Origin: a virus
Virus record (IMG/VR): IMGVR_UViG_3300017917_003325
Coordinates: 1 to 40,375 of that record
Length of the DNA: 40,375 bases
Direction: 5' to 3' (one strand)
In this document: positions 34,914 through 40,375 of the stretch, piece by piece
Numbering within the stretch: the first letter of the stretch is position 1
How the letters are laid out: every line of letters starts with the position of its first letter
Notes under the pieces: model-generated
Seen by the model: the letters and a program-made list of their open reading frames with translations, nothing else
Told to the model about the DNA's origin: nothing
Databases searched by the model: none
Program-made: the position numbers and the translations under genes

Positions 34914-34918
34914 GCTGT

Positions 34919-34924
34919 TATAAT
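34919..34924 (+). promoter_or_regulatory. -10 element before helicase gene
   Basis: TATAAT 12 bases before the helicase ATG at 34937, preceded by TTTTTGCTGT. No -35 match at 16-18 bases; that place is taken by the terminator stem. The TTTTTG-TATAAT arrangement recurs at 38949-38963. Confidence 0.5.
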
Positions 34925-34936
34925 ATTCCTATCGTT

Positions 34937-36172
34937 ATGAGACAGATGTTTCAACTTCGTCCCCATCAACAACGTGCTCTGGATGCTCTTGCCAAGTATC
35001 TGAAAGGTCAGGTGATCATTCCGACCGGCGGTGGTAAGACCAACATCGCTATCTTTGATGCGATTCGTGAGTTTTTGAAAGATACTCCGCAAACGATTGT
35101 GGTGTGTGCTCCGAGAATCCTCTTGGCAGAGCAGTTGTCTTCTGAGTTCCTTGAGTTTATCACGAATGCTCAGGTTCTTCACGTTCATAGTGGTGAGACT
35201 CATCACTTCAGCAGCACTCGTCCGAATGTGATTCGTGCCTGGTATGAGCAGGCAAAAGGTCACAAACTGATTTTCACCACCTACAACTCTTTGCAGCGTC
35301 TGCAACAGGCAGATATTCCTGTCAATACCATTTACTTTGATGAGGCACACAATAGCGTTCAGCGTCACTTTTTCCCTGCTACGGAGCACTTCGCTTCTGC
35401 TGCTGACCGCTGCTATTTCTTTACTGCTACTCCTAAGCATTCTGCTACGATTTCCAAACCTGGGATGAATGATGCTGCCGTTTATGGCAACGTCATTTGT
35501 AACGTTCCCGCTCCTGAATTGGTTGAGGGTGGTTTTATTGTGCCGCCTAAGGTTGTGGTGCAGCAGTTTGATATGCTGGGTAAGGGTCAGATCGTTGCCG
35601 ATGTTGACTGTGAGAATCTGATTCAGACGATCGATGCTCAGAGTGTGAGCAAGGTTTTGATTTGTTCTAAGGCAACTAAACAGATTCAGAGTCTGGTTTC
35701 TCAGACTGATTTCTGCAAGCAACTGGAGGATCGTGGTTTTTCTTGGATGTATATTACTTCCAAGACCGGTGCTGTGATTGATGGGCAGAAGGTCAACCGT
35801 GAGGTGTTCTTTGATACTCTGAGCGCCTGGGGAAAGGATAGTGACAAGAAGTTTGTGGTGCTGCATCACAGCATCCTGAGCGAGGGTATTAACGTGTCTG
35901 GTCTGGAGGCGGTTCTGTTCATGCGCTCTATGGACTATATCGGCATCTCTCAGACCATCGGGCGGGTGATCCGCCTGCACAAGGACGATGCTGCTGCCCT
36001 GCAGAGTGGTAGAATCGCCCCTGGTGCCGTTGAAACCTACACCAAGTCCTTTGGGTTGGTCTGCATCCCTGTCTACTCTTCTGTGGGCGTGAGCACCGCT
36101 AGGAAGGTGCAAGCGGTGGTGGACACCGTATTCAATCAAGGTCAACCTGCAATCTCTGTCGTAAAGCGTTAA
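34937..36172 (+). CDS. Superfamily 2 DEAH-box helicase
   Basis: 411 residues. All main SF2 motifs are visible: a Q-like RPHQQRALDALAKYL (8-22), Walker A PTGGGKT (29-35), motif Ia CAPRILLAEQL, motif II DEAH (135-138), motif III FTATPKH (about 163-169), motif V EGINVSGLEAVLFM and motif VI QTIGRVIR (339-346). It is shorter than T4 UvsW (503), which does a related job (unwinding branched DNA and R-loops), and looks nearer to the Ssl2/XPB or restriction-helicase group. I leave it unnamed. GC content and codon use (CTG, GGC, CAG, CGC) are much higher than in the fibre genes. It probably heads the small-gene transcript downstream. Confidence 0.93.
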   Translation: MRQMFQLRPHQQRALDALAKYLKGQVIIPTGGGKTNIAIFDAIREFLKDTPQTIVVCAPRILLAEQLSSEFLEFITNAQVLHVHSGETHHFSSTRPNVIRAWYEQAKGHKLIFTTYNSLQRLQQADIPVNTIYFDEAHNSVQRHFFPATEHFASAADRCYFFTATPKHSATISKPGMNDAAVYGNVICNVPAPELVEGGFIVPPKVVVQQFDMLGKGQIVADVDCENLIQTIDAQSVSKVLICSKATKQIQSLVSQTDFCKQLEDRGFSWMYITSKTGAVIDGQKVNREVFFDTLSAWGKDSDKKFVVLHHSILSEGINVSGLEAVLFMRSMDYIGISQTIGRVIRLHKDDAAALQSGRIAPGAVETYTKSFGLVCIPVYSSVGVSTARKVQAVVDTVFNQGQPAISVVKR

Positions 36173-36177
36173 TCCTA

Positions 36178-36321
36178 ATGAAGTACAAAGTTCAACTCTA
36201 CGTTAGCGGTAAAACCTGGTGGTTTGAATGCTATGCTCAGAATATTCAAGAAGCAAGAGAAGTTGCTTCCGCCCAACATCCAAACGCCCGTATTATTAGT
36301 GCGACTGCTACTTTTCTATGA
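36178..36321 (+). CDS. Small hypothetical protein (47 aa)
   Basis: MKYKVQLYVSGKTWWFECYA, then QNIQEAREVASAQHPNARII and SATATFL. The beta-alpha-beta pattern with EAREVA..QHPNARI is common among tiny cyanophage proteins of unknown role. ATG is 5 bases after the helicase stop; the TGA overlaps the next ATG (ATGA), so it is coupled. It is too short for usual length cutoffs. Confidence 0.72.
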   Translation: MKYKVQLYVSGKTWWFECYAQNIQEAREVASAQHPNARIISATATFL

Positions 36322-36551
36322 ACATTCAAAACGAAACTCTTCTGAACTCTGTACCAGGAGATCCAAGTGGGTATGTAACAAAAGATGGAATGTGGGCAGC
36401 AGTTCCATGGGGTAAAAAATTTGTCATCATTCATAATGGTCAGCAAATTCATACTACAAACAACTACGATTCCGCAAAAACCTACATCCAAAAGTCCGTA
36501 AAAGGTACATCAAAAAAGAAAACATCGACAGTTGAGCAGTTTTTTAGTTAA
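36318..36551 (+). CDS. Small hypothetical protein (77 aa)
   Basis: It begins MNIQNETLLNSVPGDPSGYV, with DGMWAAVPWGKKFVIIHNGQ and a basic C-terminus (KSVKGTSKKKTSTVEQFFS). A compact beta domain with a lysine-rich tail; no recognised family. Its start overlaps the previous stop by ATGA. TTAAATA at 36548-36554 overlaps its stop and could be a weak late-type element for the next gene. Confidence 0.75.
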   Translation: MNIQNETLLNSVPGDPSGYVTKDGMWAAVPWGKKFVIIHNGQQIHTTNNYDSAKTYIQKSVKGTSKKKTSTVEQFFS

Positions 36552-36578
36552 ATAATACAACTATTATATCGATTGGAG

Positions 36579-36806
36579 ATGAATTATTATACTTGGTTTA
36601 TTATATTCGCAGTAGTGGCATATTTCATCGTAACAGATGATAGTGTCGCTGCTGCCTTTTATTATCTTACAAAATTAATAAAAGTTTACTATGAAAAACA
36701 AAAGTGGTGGTTACTTTACAATCCACGTAATCCTGTGGTAAAATACTTAATGTGGCGTCGTGCTCTGAAACTTGCAAAAGAACTTCAAAAGGAATTTACA
36801 AAATGA
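36579..36806 (+). CDS. Small membrane-anchored protein
   Basis: 75 residues from ATG 36579; a TTG at 36573 would add two. The start MNYYTWFIIFAVVAYFIVTD is a single N-terminal membrane segment, followed by DSVAAAFYYLTKLIKVYYEKQ and a basic amphipathic part ending WRRALKLAKELQKEFTK. It resembles a short membrane protein I recall in many cyanophages, of unknown role. GGAG directly abuts the ATG, too close for a normal ribosome site, so the precise start is uncertain. The TGA overlaps the next ATG. Confidence 0.75.
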   Translation: MNYYTWFIIFAVVAYFIVTDDSVAAAFYYLTKLIKVYYEKQKWWLLYNPRNPVVKYLMWRRALKLAKELQKEFTK

Positions 36807-36988
36807 AACCCAACTTTCGTAAAGTATTGGAAATGGCACTTGAAGAAGGTGTTCGTTATGGATACAATCGTGCCCATAAGCATGTAGAGAATCCACACCA
36901 GGATGCTGTGGTTGATTGTGTGGTAGATAGTGCGATGAACTCTCTGTATGAATGGTTTGACTTTGAGGATAATAATGAATCCAATTAA
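36803..36988 (+). CDS. Small hypothetical protein (61 aa)
   Basis: MKPNFRKVLEMALEEGVRYG, then YNRAHKHVENPHQDAVVDCV and a C-terminal helix with EWFDFEDN. Helical, with a His-rich HKHVENPH centre; no known family. It starts on the previous stop (ATGA) and overlaps the next gene by 14 bases. A longer in-frame start at 36752 is unlikely because it lies inside the previous gene. Confidence 0.75.
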   Translation: MKPNFRKVLEMALEEGVRYGYNRAHKHVENPHQDAVVDCVVDSAMNSLYEWFDFEDNNESN

Positions 36989-37274
36989 CTTTAAACACCG
37001 CAAATTCTTGATTAAGTACAATCATCGTGAAGATTTTGGTCACGAATGGTACGTTCAAATCTTGAATATCAAACGTTGGAGTTTGTTTCAACTTTCTGTG
37101 AGTTGGAATGACTATCCTTCTTGGCCTTACTTTCAAATCAAATCAGGTTCTGGCGATGTTTTGAGTATTTTATTCTGGGCATATAAGTTTGGATTTGATG
37201 TTGATTTTATGGGTAGAACTTGGAACTGGGATTATTTGGAGAAACTAGATGAAGACAAAACTGAATTGGTTTGA
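36975..37274 (+). CDS. Small hypothetical protein, Trp-rich
   Basis: 99 residues from ATG 36975, which has GAGG 6 bases upstream. Strands such as HRKFLIKYNHREDFGHEWYV, SLFQLSVSWNDYPSWPYFQI and a C-terminal FMGRTWNWDYLEKLDEDK make a Trp/Tyr/Phe-rich beta protein. The type (aromatic, with SWNDYPSWPYFQI-like strands and a short acidic end) recurs at 38985. Function unknown. It overlaps both neighbours (14 and 26 bases). Confidence 0.75.
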   Translation: MNPINFKHRKFLIKYNHREDFGHEWYVQILNIKRWSLFQLSVSWNDYPSWPYFQIKSGSGDVLSILFWAYKFGFDVDFMGRTWNWDYLEKLDEDKTELV

Positions 37275-37596
37275 GTATTACTTTGGACACTGTTTCCAGA
37301 CTGGTTGGAGAGAAATCTGGAACAACTTTAAGATGTGGCGTGACCTCATCAGCGGAAACTATGAGAACTATGCCCTACTGAAAGACGACGACCCATATGA
37401 AGAATGTTATAATTGGTTCTGGACTTCTATCAATCTTGATGAAACATATCCAAAAGAGTTTCTAGAATACCTGATGGAAATGTGTGATAGAATTGATAGA
37501 GGTGAAGAGAAGTTGATACCTATGGATGAAGACTTTATGAATAGACTAAAAGACCTTGTGGAAGATGTAGAATTGGACGATGAAGACTTTGCCTGA
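37249..37596 (+). CDS. Hypothetical protein (115 aa), acidic
   Basis: It begins MKTKLNWFEYYFGHCFQTGW and continues with REIWNNFKMWRDLISGNYEN, then an acidic half: LLKDDDPYEECYNWFWTSIN and a C-terminus VEDVELDDEDFA. Probably helical; no recognised family. It overlaps the previous gene by 26 bases and the next by 17. Confidence 0.75.
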   Translation: MKTKLNWFEYYFGHCFQTGWREIWNNFKMWRDLISGNYENYALLKDDDPYEECYNWFWTSINLDETYPKEFLEYLMEMCDRIDRGEEKLIPMDEDFMNRLKDLVEDVELDDEDFA

Positions 37597-37780
37597 TAAG
37601 CAGCAACTTGATATCATGTGGACGGTTGCCACATCGACCAGTATCGAAACTGGCACAAGACCCCACTACGGGTTTGCCGACCTGCTGTATGATTACCTCA
37701 CAGACAACCTCAAAAACAAATACGGAATTGAACTCTGCTATGAACCTCAAAGAGAAAAAAGCACTCCTGAAGAAACTTGA
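37580..37780 (+). CDS. Small hypothetical protein (66 aa)
   Basis: MKTLPDKQQLDIMWTVATST, then TGTRPHYGFADLLYDYLTDN and a lysine/glutamate-rich end. No known family. It overlaps the previous gene by 17 bases and the next by 41 bases, the largest overlap among neighbours here apart from 37957-38012. The alternative long frame starting at 37608 competes with it; the downstream gene most likely starts at 37740 instead. Confidence 0.65.
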   Translation: MKTLPDKQQLDIMWTVATSTSIETGTRPHYGFADLLYDYLTDNLKNKYGIELCYEPQREKSTPEET

Positions 37781-38012
37781 GAATGCTTACAACACTTGTT
37801 TTGATTGTGGGAAGAAGTATGGAGTGTATTCTGTAGGATGCTCTTCCGTTTATGAGTCAAAGTGTGGTGTGTGCGGTGAAATCAAACCCATTACAGAGAC
37901 TCGTGACTTTGCTTATTTCTTTCCTACCATTCGCAAATTGAAACTGGAAATTCAAAATGAGAAAAGTAACAGTAAAACCCAAAAGCAGCAAGGCGAAGAA
38001 CCGTCTTGCTAA
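37740..38012 (+). CDS. Small zinc-binding-like protein
   Basis: 90 residues. The pattern C20-x2-C23 (CFDCGKKYG), C34 and C42-x2-C45 (CGVCGEIKPITETRDF) is a zinc ribbon or rubredoxin-like knuckle; C34 may be an extra ligand. The stretch DCGKKYG.YSVGCSS then C.VCG...ITETRDF is frequent in cyanophage small proteins as I recall. The last ~20 residues are Lys/Gln/Ser-rich. Chosen start: ATG 37740 (MNLKEKKALLKKLENAYNTC) rather than 37608, which would overlap the previous gene fully. Function unknown. Confidence 0.78.
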   Translation: MNLKEKKALLKKLENAYNTCFDCGKKYGVYSVGCSSVYESKCGVCGEIKPITETRDFAYFFPTIRKLKLEIQNEKSNSKTQKQQGEEPSC

Positions 38013-38172
38013 TACTATGGACAACAATCCTGTTTGTATTGTAGAGCAGGATACTGGTGGTGAGTTGTTCTTGGCATCAGAAAATCGCAAATACTTCTTC
38101 TGGGTAAGCACAAGAACTGGCACTAATCGTTTCGGTGACAAATCTGACGCACATTGGGAGGTTATTGAATGA
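37957..38172 (+). CDS. Small conserved hypothetical protein (71 aa)
   Basis: Basic start MRKVTVKPKSSKAKNRLANT, then NNPVCIVEQDTGGELFLASE and NRKYFFWVSTRTGTNRFGDK, ending HWEVIE. I recall this KPK..KAKNR..N.M....V..VEQ...LFLAS...KYFFWV type in many cyanophages, with no assigned role. It overlaps the previous gene by 56 bases in another frame. Its end carries GGAGG (38157-38161), the ribosome site for the next gene, whose ATG overlaps its stop. Confidence 0.8.
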   Translation: MRKVTVKPKSSKAKNRLANTMDNNPVCIVEQDTGGELFLASENRKYFFWVSTRTGTNRFGDKSDAHWEVIE

Positions 38173-38453
38173 GTTTCTCTAAAACAATTTCAGTCTTTGC
38201 TGCGCTTGCAAGTATCTTTGCTGCTGGTGCAACTGGTTGGAAACTTGCAGATTCACAAAAAGAAGTTCCTTTGAGTCCATTAGACCAAAAGGTAATGGAG
38301 TTGGAAAAGAAACTTGACCAAGCACAACAACCACAAATTGCTCCAGAACCAGTCAAACTTCCACCACCTACAGTTCAAACAGTAGTACCACAACCTGTTA
38401 TACTACCACCAGTAACACCTCCTCCTCCTGTTCCAGAAAATGTCACTCCTTGA
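38169..38453 (+). CDS. Membrane-anchored proline-rich protein
   Basis: 94 residues. The N-terminus FSKTISVFAALASIFAAGAT is a signal or membrane segment, followed by a short coiled coil (SPLDQKVMELEKKLDQAQQ) and then a proline-rich tail (PPPTVQTVVPQPVILPPVTP, then PPPPVPENVTP). It may be an inner-membrane or periplasmic rod. Spanin-like layout is possible but there is no partner or lipobox, so I do not name it. Strong GGAGG site, ATGA overlap with the previous gene; overlaps the next by 14 bases. Confidence 0.75.
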   Translation: MSFSKTISVFAALASIFAAGATGWKLADSQKEVPLSPLDQKVMELEKKLDQAQQPQIAPEPVKLPPPTVQTVVPQPVILPPVTPPPPVPENVTP

Positions 38454-38631
38454 TACTCTCAACTACTTTATACAAGACCAAGAAGGAGACCTTCAATGTT
38501 ATGAATGGGACATTCGTGAAGAAACCAATCACGAAGTCAATGATATTGATTGGTATGTAGAACAATACGACCTCACAAAACAACGAATAGAAGACCTCAA
38601 ACAAATCAAAACTATCTTGGAGCAACAATAA
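38440..38631 (+). CDS. Small acidic helical protein (63 aa)
   Basis: MSLLDTLNYFIQDQEGDLQC, then YEWDIREETNHEVNDIDWYV and a helix YDLTKQRIEDLKQIKTILEQ. No recognised family. Overlaps the previous gene by 14 bases; its TAA shares one base with the next ATG (TAATG). Confidence 0.72.
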   Translation: MSLLDTLNYFIQDQEGDLQCYEWDIREETNHEVNDIDWYVEQYDLTKQRIEDLKQIKTILEQQ

Positions 38632-38915
38632 TGAGCGGCGGACATTTCAACGATTGTGGTTACGAATACTACAACGTCTCACAGTTTGCTGATGAACTTG
38701 AAGCAGAAGTTAGTACTAACTTTGAGCAAGATGAGTATGGTTTTGCTCACGAATATTCACCAGAAGTTTGTGAGTATCTGTTAGAGCAGGTTACCAAGAT
38801 GCGTAAGATGGCAGAGATTATGAGGCATATTGATTATCTGTATTCAGGTGATCATGGTGAAGATAGTTTTATGGAACGGGTGAAAGAAGTAGAAGAGAAA
38901 TACAAGGACACTTGA
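38631..38915 (+). CDS. Small conserved hypothetical protein (94 aa)
   Basis: MSGGHFNDCGYEYYNVSQFA, DELEAEVSTNF, then helices SPEVCEYLLEQVTKMRKMAE and IMRHIDYLYSGDHGEDSFME. The MSGGHFN.....Y.....FADELE start and SGDHGE..F end are familiar from phage and bacterial small proteins of unknown function. The intergenic repeat copy 2 begins inside its last four codons. It is the last gene before the promoter-like gap at 38916-38984. Confidence 0.78.
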   Translation: MSGGHFNDCGYEYYNVSQFADELEAEVSTNFEQDEYGFAHEYSPEVCEYLLEQVTKMRKMAEIMRHIDYLYSGDHGEDSFMERVKEVEEKYKDT

Positions 38916-38930
38916 AGAACTGGCACAGGG
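38906..38930 (+). repeat. Intergenic element, copy 2
   Basis: GGACACTT-AAGAACTG-CACAGGG, matching 34867-34894. The GGACACTTGA start also encodes the end (Asp-Thr-stop) of the upstream gene. A CTCTTTTTTGG and TATAAT follow before the next gene. Confidence 0.65.
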
Positions 38931-38934
38931 AATC

Positions 38935-38963
38935 TCCACAAGACCTCTTTTTTGGTTTATAAT
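38935..38963 (+). promoter_or_regulatory. Sigma70-like promoter
   Basis: TCCACA (38935-38940, 4 of 6 consensus), 17-base spacer with TTTTTTGG, TATAAT (38958-38963). 22 bases before the ATG at 38985. The repeated element lies just upstream, as at the helicase gene. Confidence 0.65.
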
Positions 38964-38984
38964 GACTTCATACACAACAAACCG

Positions 38985-39245
38985 ATGAAACTCTTCCAAT
39001 ACGATAAAAAAGTCTGGGATGAAGGTGAAACCTCACGCACTTGGCAGTTTGGTGTCTTCAAAAATCGTTCATTCCTGTGGGTTCATTATGAAAATCCCAG
39101 TGCTTTAGTTCATAGTAATGGTGGATTACACATCCTGCTCTCATTTTTCACTTCTTCTTCTTTGTTTGGAGCAGATTTTCAGTTTGGTGATGTTGGATTG
39201 AGTTTCAACTTTTTCACAGAATACTTTGATGGGTGGGAAGAATGA
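38985..39245 (+). CDS. Small hypothetical protein (86 aa), aromatic
   Basis: MKLFQYDKKVWDEGETSRTW, then QFGVFKNRSFLWVHYENPSA and LLSFFTSSSLFGADFQFGDV, ending in SFNFFTEYFDGWEE. Beta-rich and aromatic, in style like the 36975 protein. No recognised family. The longer in-frame start upstream at 38952 lies over the promoter, so ATG 38985 is preferred. The stop overlaps the next ATG, and GGGAAGAATGA encodes its final Glu-Glu and the next ribosome site. Confidence 0.75.
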   Translation: MKLFQYDKKVWDEGETSRTWQFGVFKNRSFLWVHYENPSALVHSNGGLHILLSFFTSSSLFGADFQFGDVGLSFNFFTEYFDGWEE

Positions 39246-39424
39246 CTGAAATGCCAATAGGTTCTAAATGGAAACATAAGAACTCTAATGATGTTTATGT
39301 TGTAATGGAGCAGTATTCTCATAGAGTTGTTCTTCAACACGAACTTACTGGAACAAGTATCAAACTCACAGTAGGACATCTAAATCCAGATGGTTTTGCT
39401 GATTATGAAAGGATAGAAGAATGA
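39242..39424 (+). CDS. Small beta-barrel-like hypothetical protein (60 aa)
   Basis: MTEMPIGSKWKHKNSNDVYV, VMEQYSHRVVLQHE, then TSIKLTVGHLNPDGFADYER. The GSKWKHKNS..VYVV...........L.HE.TG....L....L...F..YE pattern resembles small SH3/PAS-like barrels called in many phages without a known role. ATG 39242 (GGGAAG site, ATGA overlap) is preferred over ATG 39233. Confidence 0.75.
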   Translation: MTEMPIGSKWKHKNSNDVYVVMEQYSHRVVLQHELTGTSIKLTVGHLNPDGFADYERIEE

Positions 39425-39597
39425 CCGTTGCTGAAATGATTGAGAAACTTCAACAGTTTCCACCTGATATGGAAGTTGAAGTTACCGATGGATTTCAATA
39501 CAAATTCTACAAAGGTAATTTTGAATTTCAACTCTTTGAGGATACTGATGGGAGCACTTTTGTAGATATTGGTGTTGGAGGATTTGATTACGACTAA
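39421..39597 (+). CDS. Small acidic hypothetical protein (58 aa)
   Basis: MTVAEMIEKLQQFPPDMEVE, VTDGFQYKFYKGNFEF, then a short acidic end VGGFDYD. The opening TVAEMIEKLQQFPPDMEVEV is a widely seen phage/bacterial small-protein motif (T..ELI..L...P.D..V), role unknown. ATGA overlap on the left; TAATG on the right. Short enough to be missed by a 60-residue cutoff. Confidence 0.78.
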   Translation: MTVAEMIEKLQQFPPDMEVEVTDGFQYKFYKGNFEFQLFEDTDGSTFVDIGVGGFDYD

Positions 39598-39797
39598 TGT
39601 TCAACTTCAAAGAGGACTGGGAAGAACCAACTCGTAAGGCAATCCAAAAAATGCTGTCTTATAAGGGATACATTCCATCCAAAGACCTCAACGAGTATCA
39701 GTATCAAACCTATCTCAAAGTAGCATCACTATACGAATTGGAAAAGGACATTATCACCGAAAAGACGATGCTTAAAGTAAATGAGGAAGAATTATGA
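39597..39797 (+). CDS. Small hypothetical protein (66 aa)
   Basis: MFNFKEDWEEPTRKAIQKML, SYKGYIPSKDLNEYQYQTYL, then helix KVASLYELEKDIITEKTMLK. Helical; no recognised family. Start shares one base with the previous stop; the end GAGGAAGAATTATGA holds the ribosome site and ATG of the next gene. Confidence 0.75.
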   Translation: MFNFKEDWEEPTRKAIQKMLSYKGYIPSKDLNEYQYQTYLKVASLYELEKDIITEKTMLKVNEEEL

Positions 39798-40027
39798 TTA
39801 AAATCTATTGTGTGGTTGATAATGTTGATTTGGGTTATCACGTTCTGTGTGCTTCCACTTCCAAGGATAAAGCACAAGTAGCATTAGATATAAAGATTAA
39901 ACAAAAATATGATTATGCTATTAAACAACAAGTGCTTCGTGGATTTGATTACGAGAAAGCAAAAGAAAAAGTAGATGAATGCTTTTGGACTCCTTATGAA
40001 ATGATTGAGATTGAGGTGGAAGAATGA
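39794..40027 (+). CDS. Small hypothetical protein (77 aa)
   Basis: MIKIYCVVDNVDLGYHVLCA, STSKDKAQVALDIKIKQKYD and a charged end PYEMIEIEVEE. A beta-alpha-beta layout with VLCASTSKDKAQVAL, a common form for tiny cyanophage proteins; no known role. ATGA overlaps on both sides, and the final GTGGAAGAATGA provides the next ribosome site. Confidence 0.75.
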   Translation: MIKIYCVVDNVDLGYHVLCASTSKDKAQVALDIKIKQKYDYAIKQQVLRGFDYEKAKEKVDECFWTPYEMIEIEVEE

Positions 40028-40266
40028 ATAAGGACGCATACTACGACTGGATTGATGAAAATGATTCGTATCCAGAACATTCTCATAAGTGGATAGTGGG
40101 ACTTTATAACAAATATGAAGGTGTAGAAGGACTTCATAGATACTTTGGAGTTTTTGAAACCAAAGAAGAAGCAAAAGAGTTCGCAGCAGATTATAAAGAC
40201 AAATATACAAAACCAGGGTTTATAAGTAGTATGAGAGTTTTCCCTTTATGTGAGGTAGTAAAATGA
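40024..40266 (+). CDS. Small hypothetical protein (80 aa)
   Basis: MNKDAYYDWIDENDSYPEHS, HKWIVGLYNKYEGVEGLHRY, then FGVFETKEEAKEFAADYKDK. The pattern of a strand pair and ETKEEAKEFA helix is typical of small phage proteins of unknown role. It overlaps the previous and next genes by ATGA. Confidence 0.75.
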   Translation: MNKDAYYDWIDENDSYPEHSHKWIVGLYNKYEGVEGLHRYFGVFETKEEAKEFAADYKDKYTKPGFISSMRVFPLCEVVK

Positions 40267-40375
40267 GTTCTTATATTTGCTGCTATAATCAGGAGACCAG
40301 AGAACTGGAACACTTCAAAGTTCCTAAATCAGTTTCTGTTTATATTCGTCAGTTAGAATGTGAAATCAAGTATGG
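40263..40375 (+). CDS. Small hypothetical protein, 3' end outside window
   Basis: An open frame from ATG 40263 to the window end, overlapping the previous stop by ATGA: MSSYICCYNQETRELEHFKV, then PKSVSVYIRQLECEIKYG. It follows the coupled-gene pattern of its neighbours. A TATAAT-like stretch within its first codons (40284-40289) is coding sequence and not called as a promoter. Confidence 0.65.
   Translation, partial: MSSYICCYNQETRELEHFKVPKSVSVYIRQLECEIKY

Noticed and set aside
34874-36145. Long minus-strand open frame (423 residues) opposite the helicase gene
   Set aside because: It lies wholly antisense to a protein with all SF2 helicase motifs, has no recognisable domain and runs with the codon phase of the sense gene; a shadow.
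37608-37739. Extended N-terminus for the zinc-binding-like small protein
   Set aside because: It would overlap the whole 37580 gene; the ATG at 37740 gives the conserved start LKEKKALLKKLENAY.
38169-38453. Spanin call for the proline-rich membrane protein
   Set aside because: A membrane segment, coiled coil and Pro-rich tail fit loosely, but there is no lipobox partner nor neighbouring endolysin or holin, so the name is not supported.
40284-40289. TATAAT near the end of the window as a promoter
   Set aside because: It is inside the coding start of the last gene and no -35 match was found.

Overview
The window looks like part of the genome of a T4-like cyanophage (contractile-tailed cyanomyovirus). 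Three things point there. The first is the run gp59 (partial), gp33, gp32, followed by an oppositely oriented baseplate/head block gp53, gp48, X, gp4. The second is the forward tail block gp54, gp26, gp51, gp27-like, gp5-like. The third is a set of very long tail-fibre genes, a small tRNA cluster and a train of tiny overlapping genes typical of these phages. There are no rRNA genes, insertion sequences, integrases or CRISPR arrays. Assignments rest on remembered family sequences and visible motifs; no database search was run.

Layout. 1-1662 (+): replication and late-transcription genes (helicase loader gp59, late coactivator gp33, single-strand DNA binding protein gp32). gp32 has its own sigma70-type promoter and a strong terminator lying inside the convergent gp53 gene. 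1669-4049 (-): gp53, gp48, an unrecognised gene and gp4. 4090-13312 (+): the tail tube initiator and central hub, with gp54, gp26, gp51 (apparently a non-ATG start), two related tail proteins (the second carrying both a tail-lysozyme and an M23 peptidase domain), a gp27-like hub, a gp5-like OB-fold protein without lysozyme, and a separate beta-helical spike. 13314-24499 (+): fibre genes, including a 1223-residue beta-helical fibre, a 1637-residue fibre with 13 tandem ~63-residue repeats and an autoproteolytic S74 chaperone domain, and a glycine-rich putative adhesin. 24496-25592: consensus promoter, small genes including a 57-residue Phd/YefM-type antitoxin, three tRNA or tRNA-like genes, and an acidic small protein. 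25628-34441 (+): a second fibre set (1808-residue beta-helix/S74 protein, 707-residue fibre, glycine- and cysteine-rich putative adhesin). 34460-36172: a zinc-ribbon protein, a promoter/terminator pair and an SF2 DEAH-box helicase. 36178-40375: about 17 small genes in a translationally coupled chain that runs off the window.

How the genes work together. Early or middle genes (gp32, the helicase, the tRNA region, small genes) sit behind host-like TTGACM-N17-TATAAT promoters or a related -10 module. Structural genes sit behind a T4-late-like (C/A)TAAATA element, read by the gp33/gp55/gp45 system, of which gp33 is encoded here. The structural genes together build the central hub, cell-puncturing device and long fibres of one tail. 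No large unknown enzymatic system is visible. The most unusual points are the split gp5/double-hydrolase hub, the repeat-expanded fibres with shared modules, the class II tRNA-like gene with a UAU anticodon, the orphan antitoxin, the AATCC repeat array in the gp32 leader, the probable AUC start of gp51, and a repeated promoter-proximal element.
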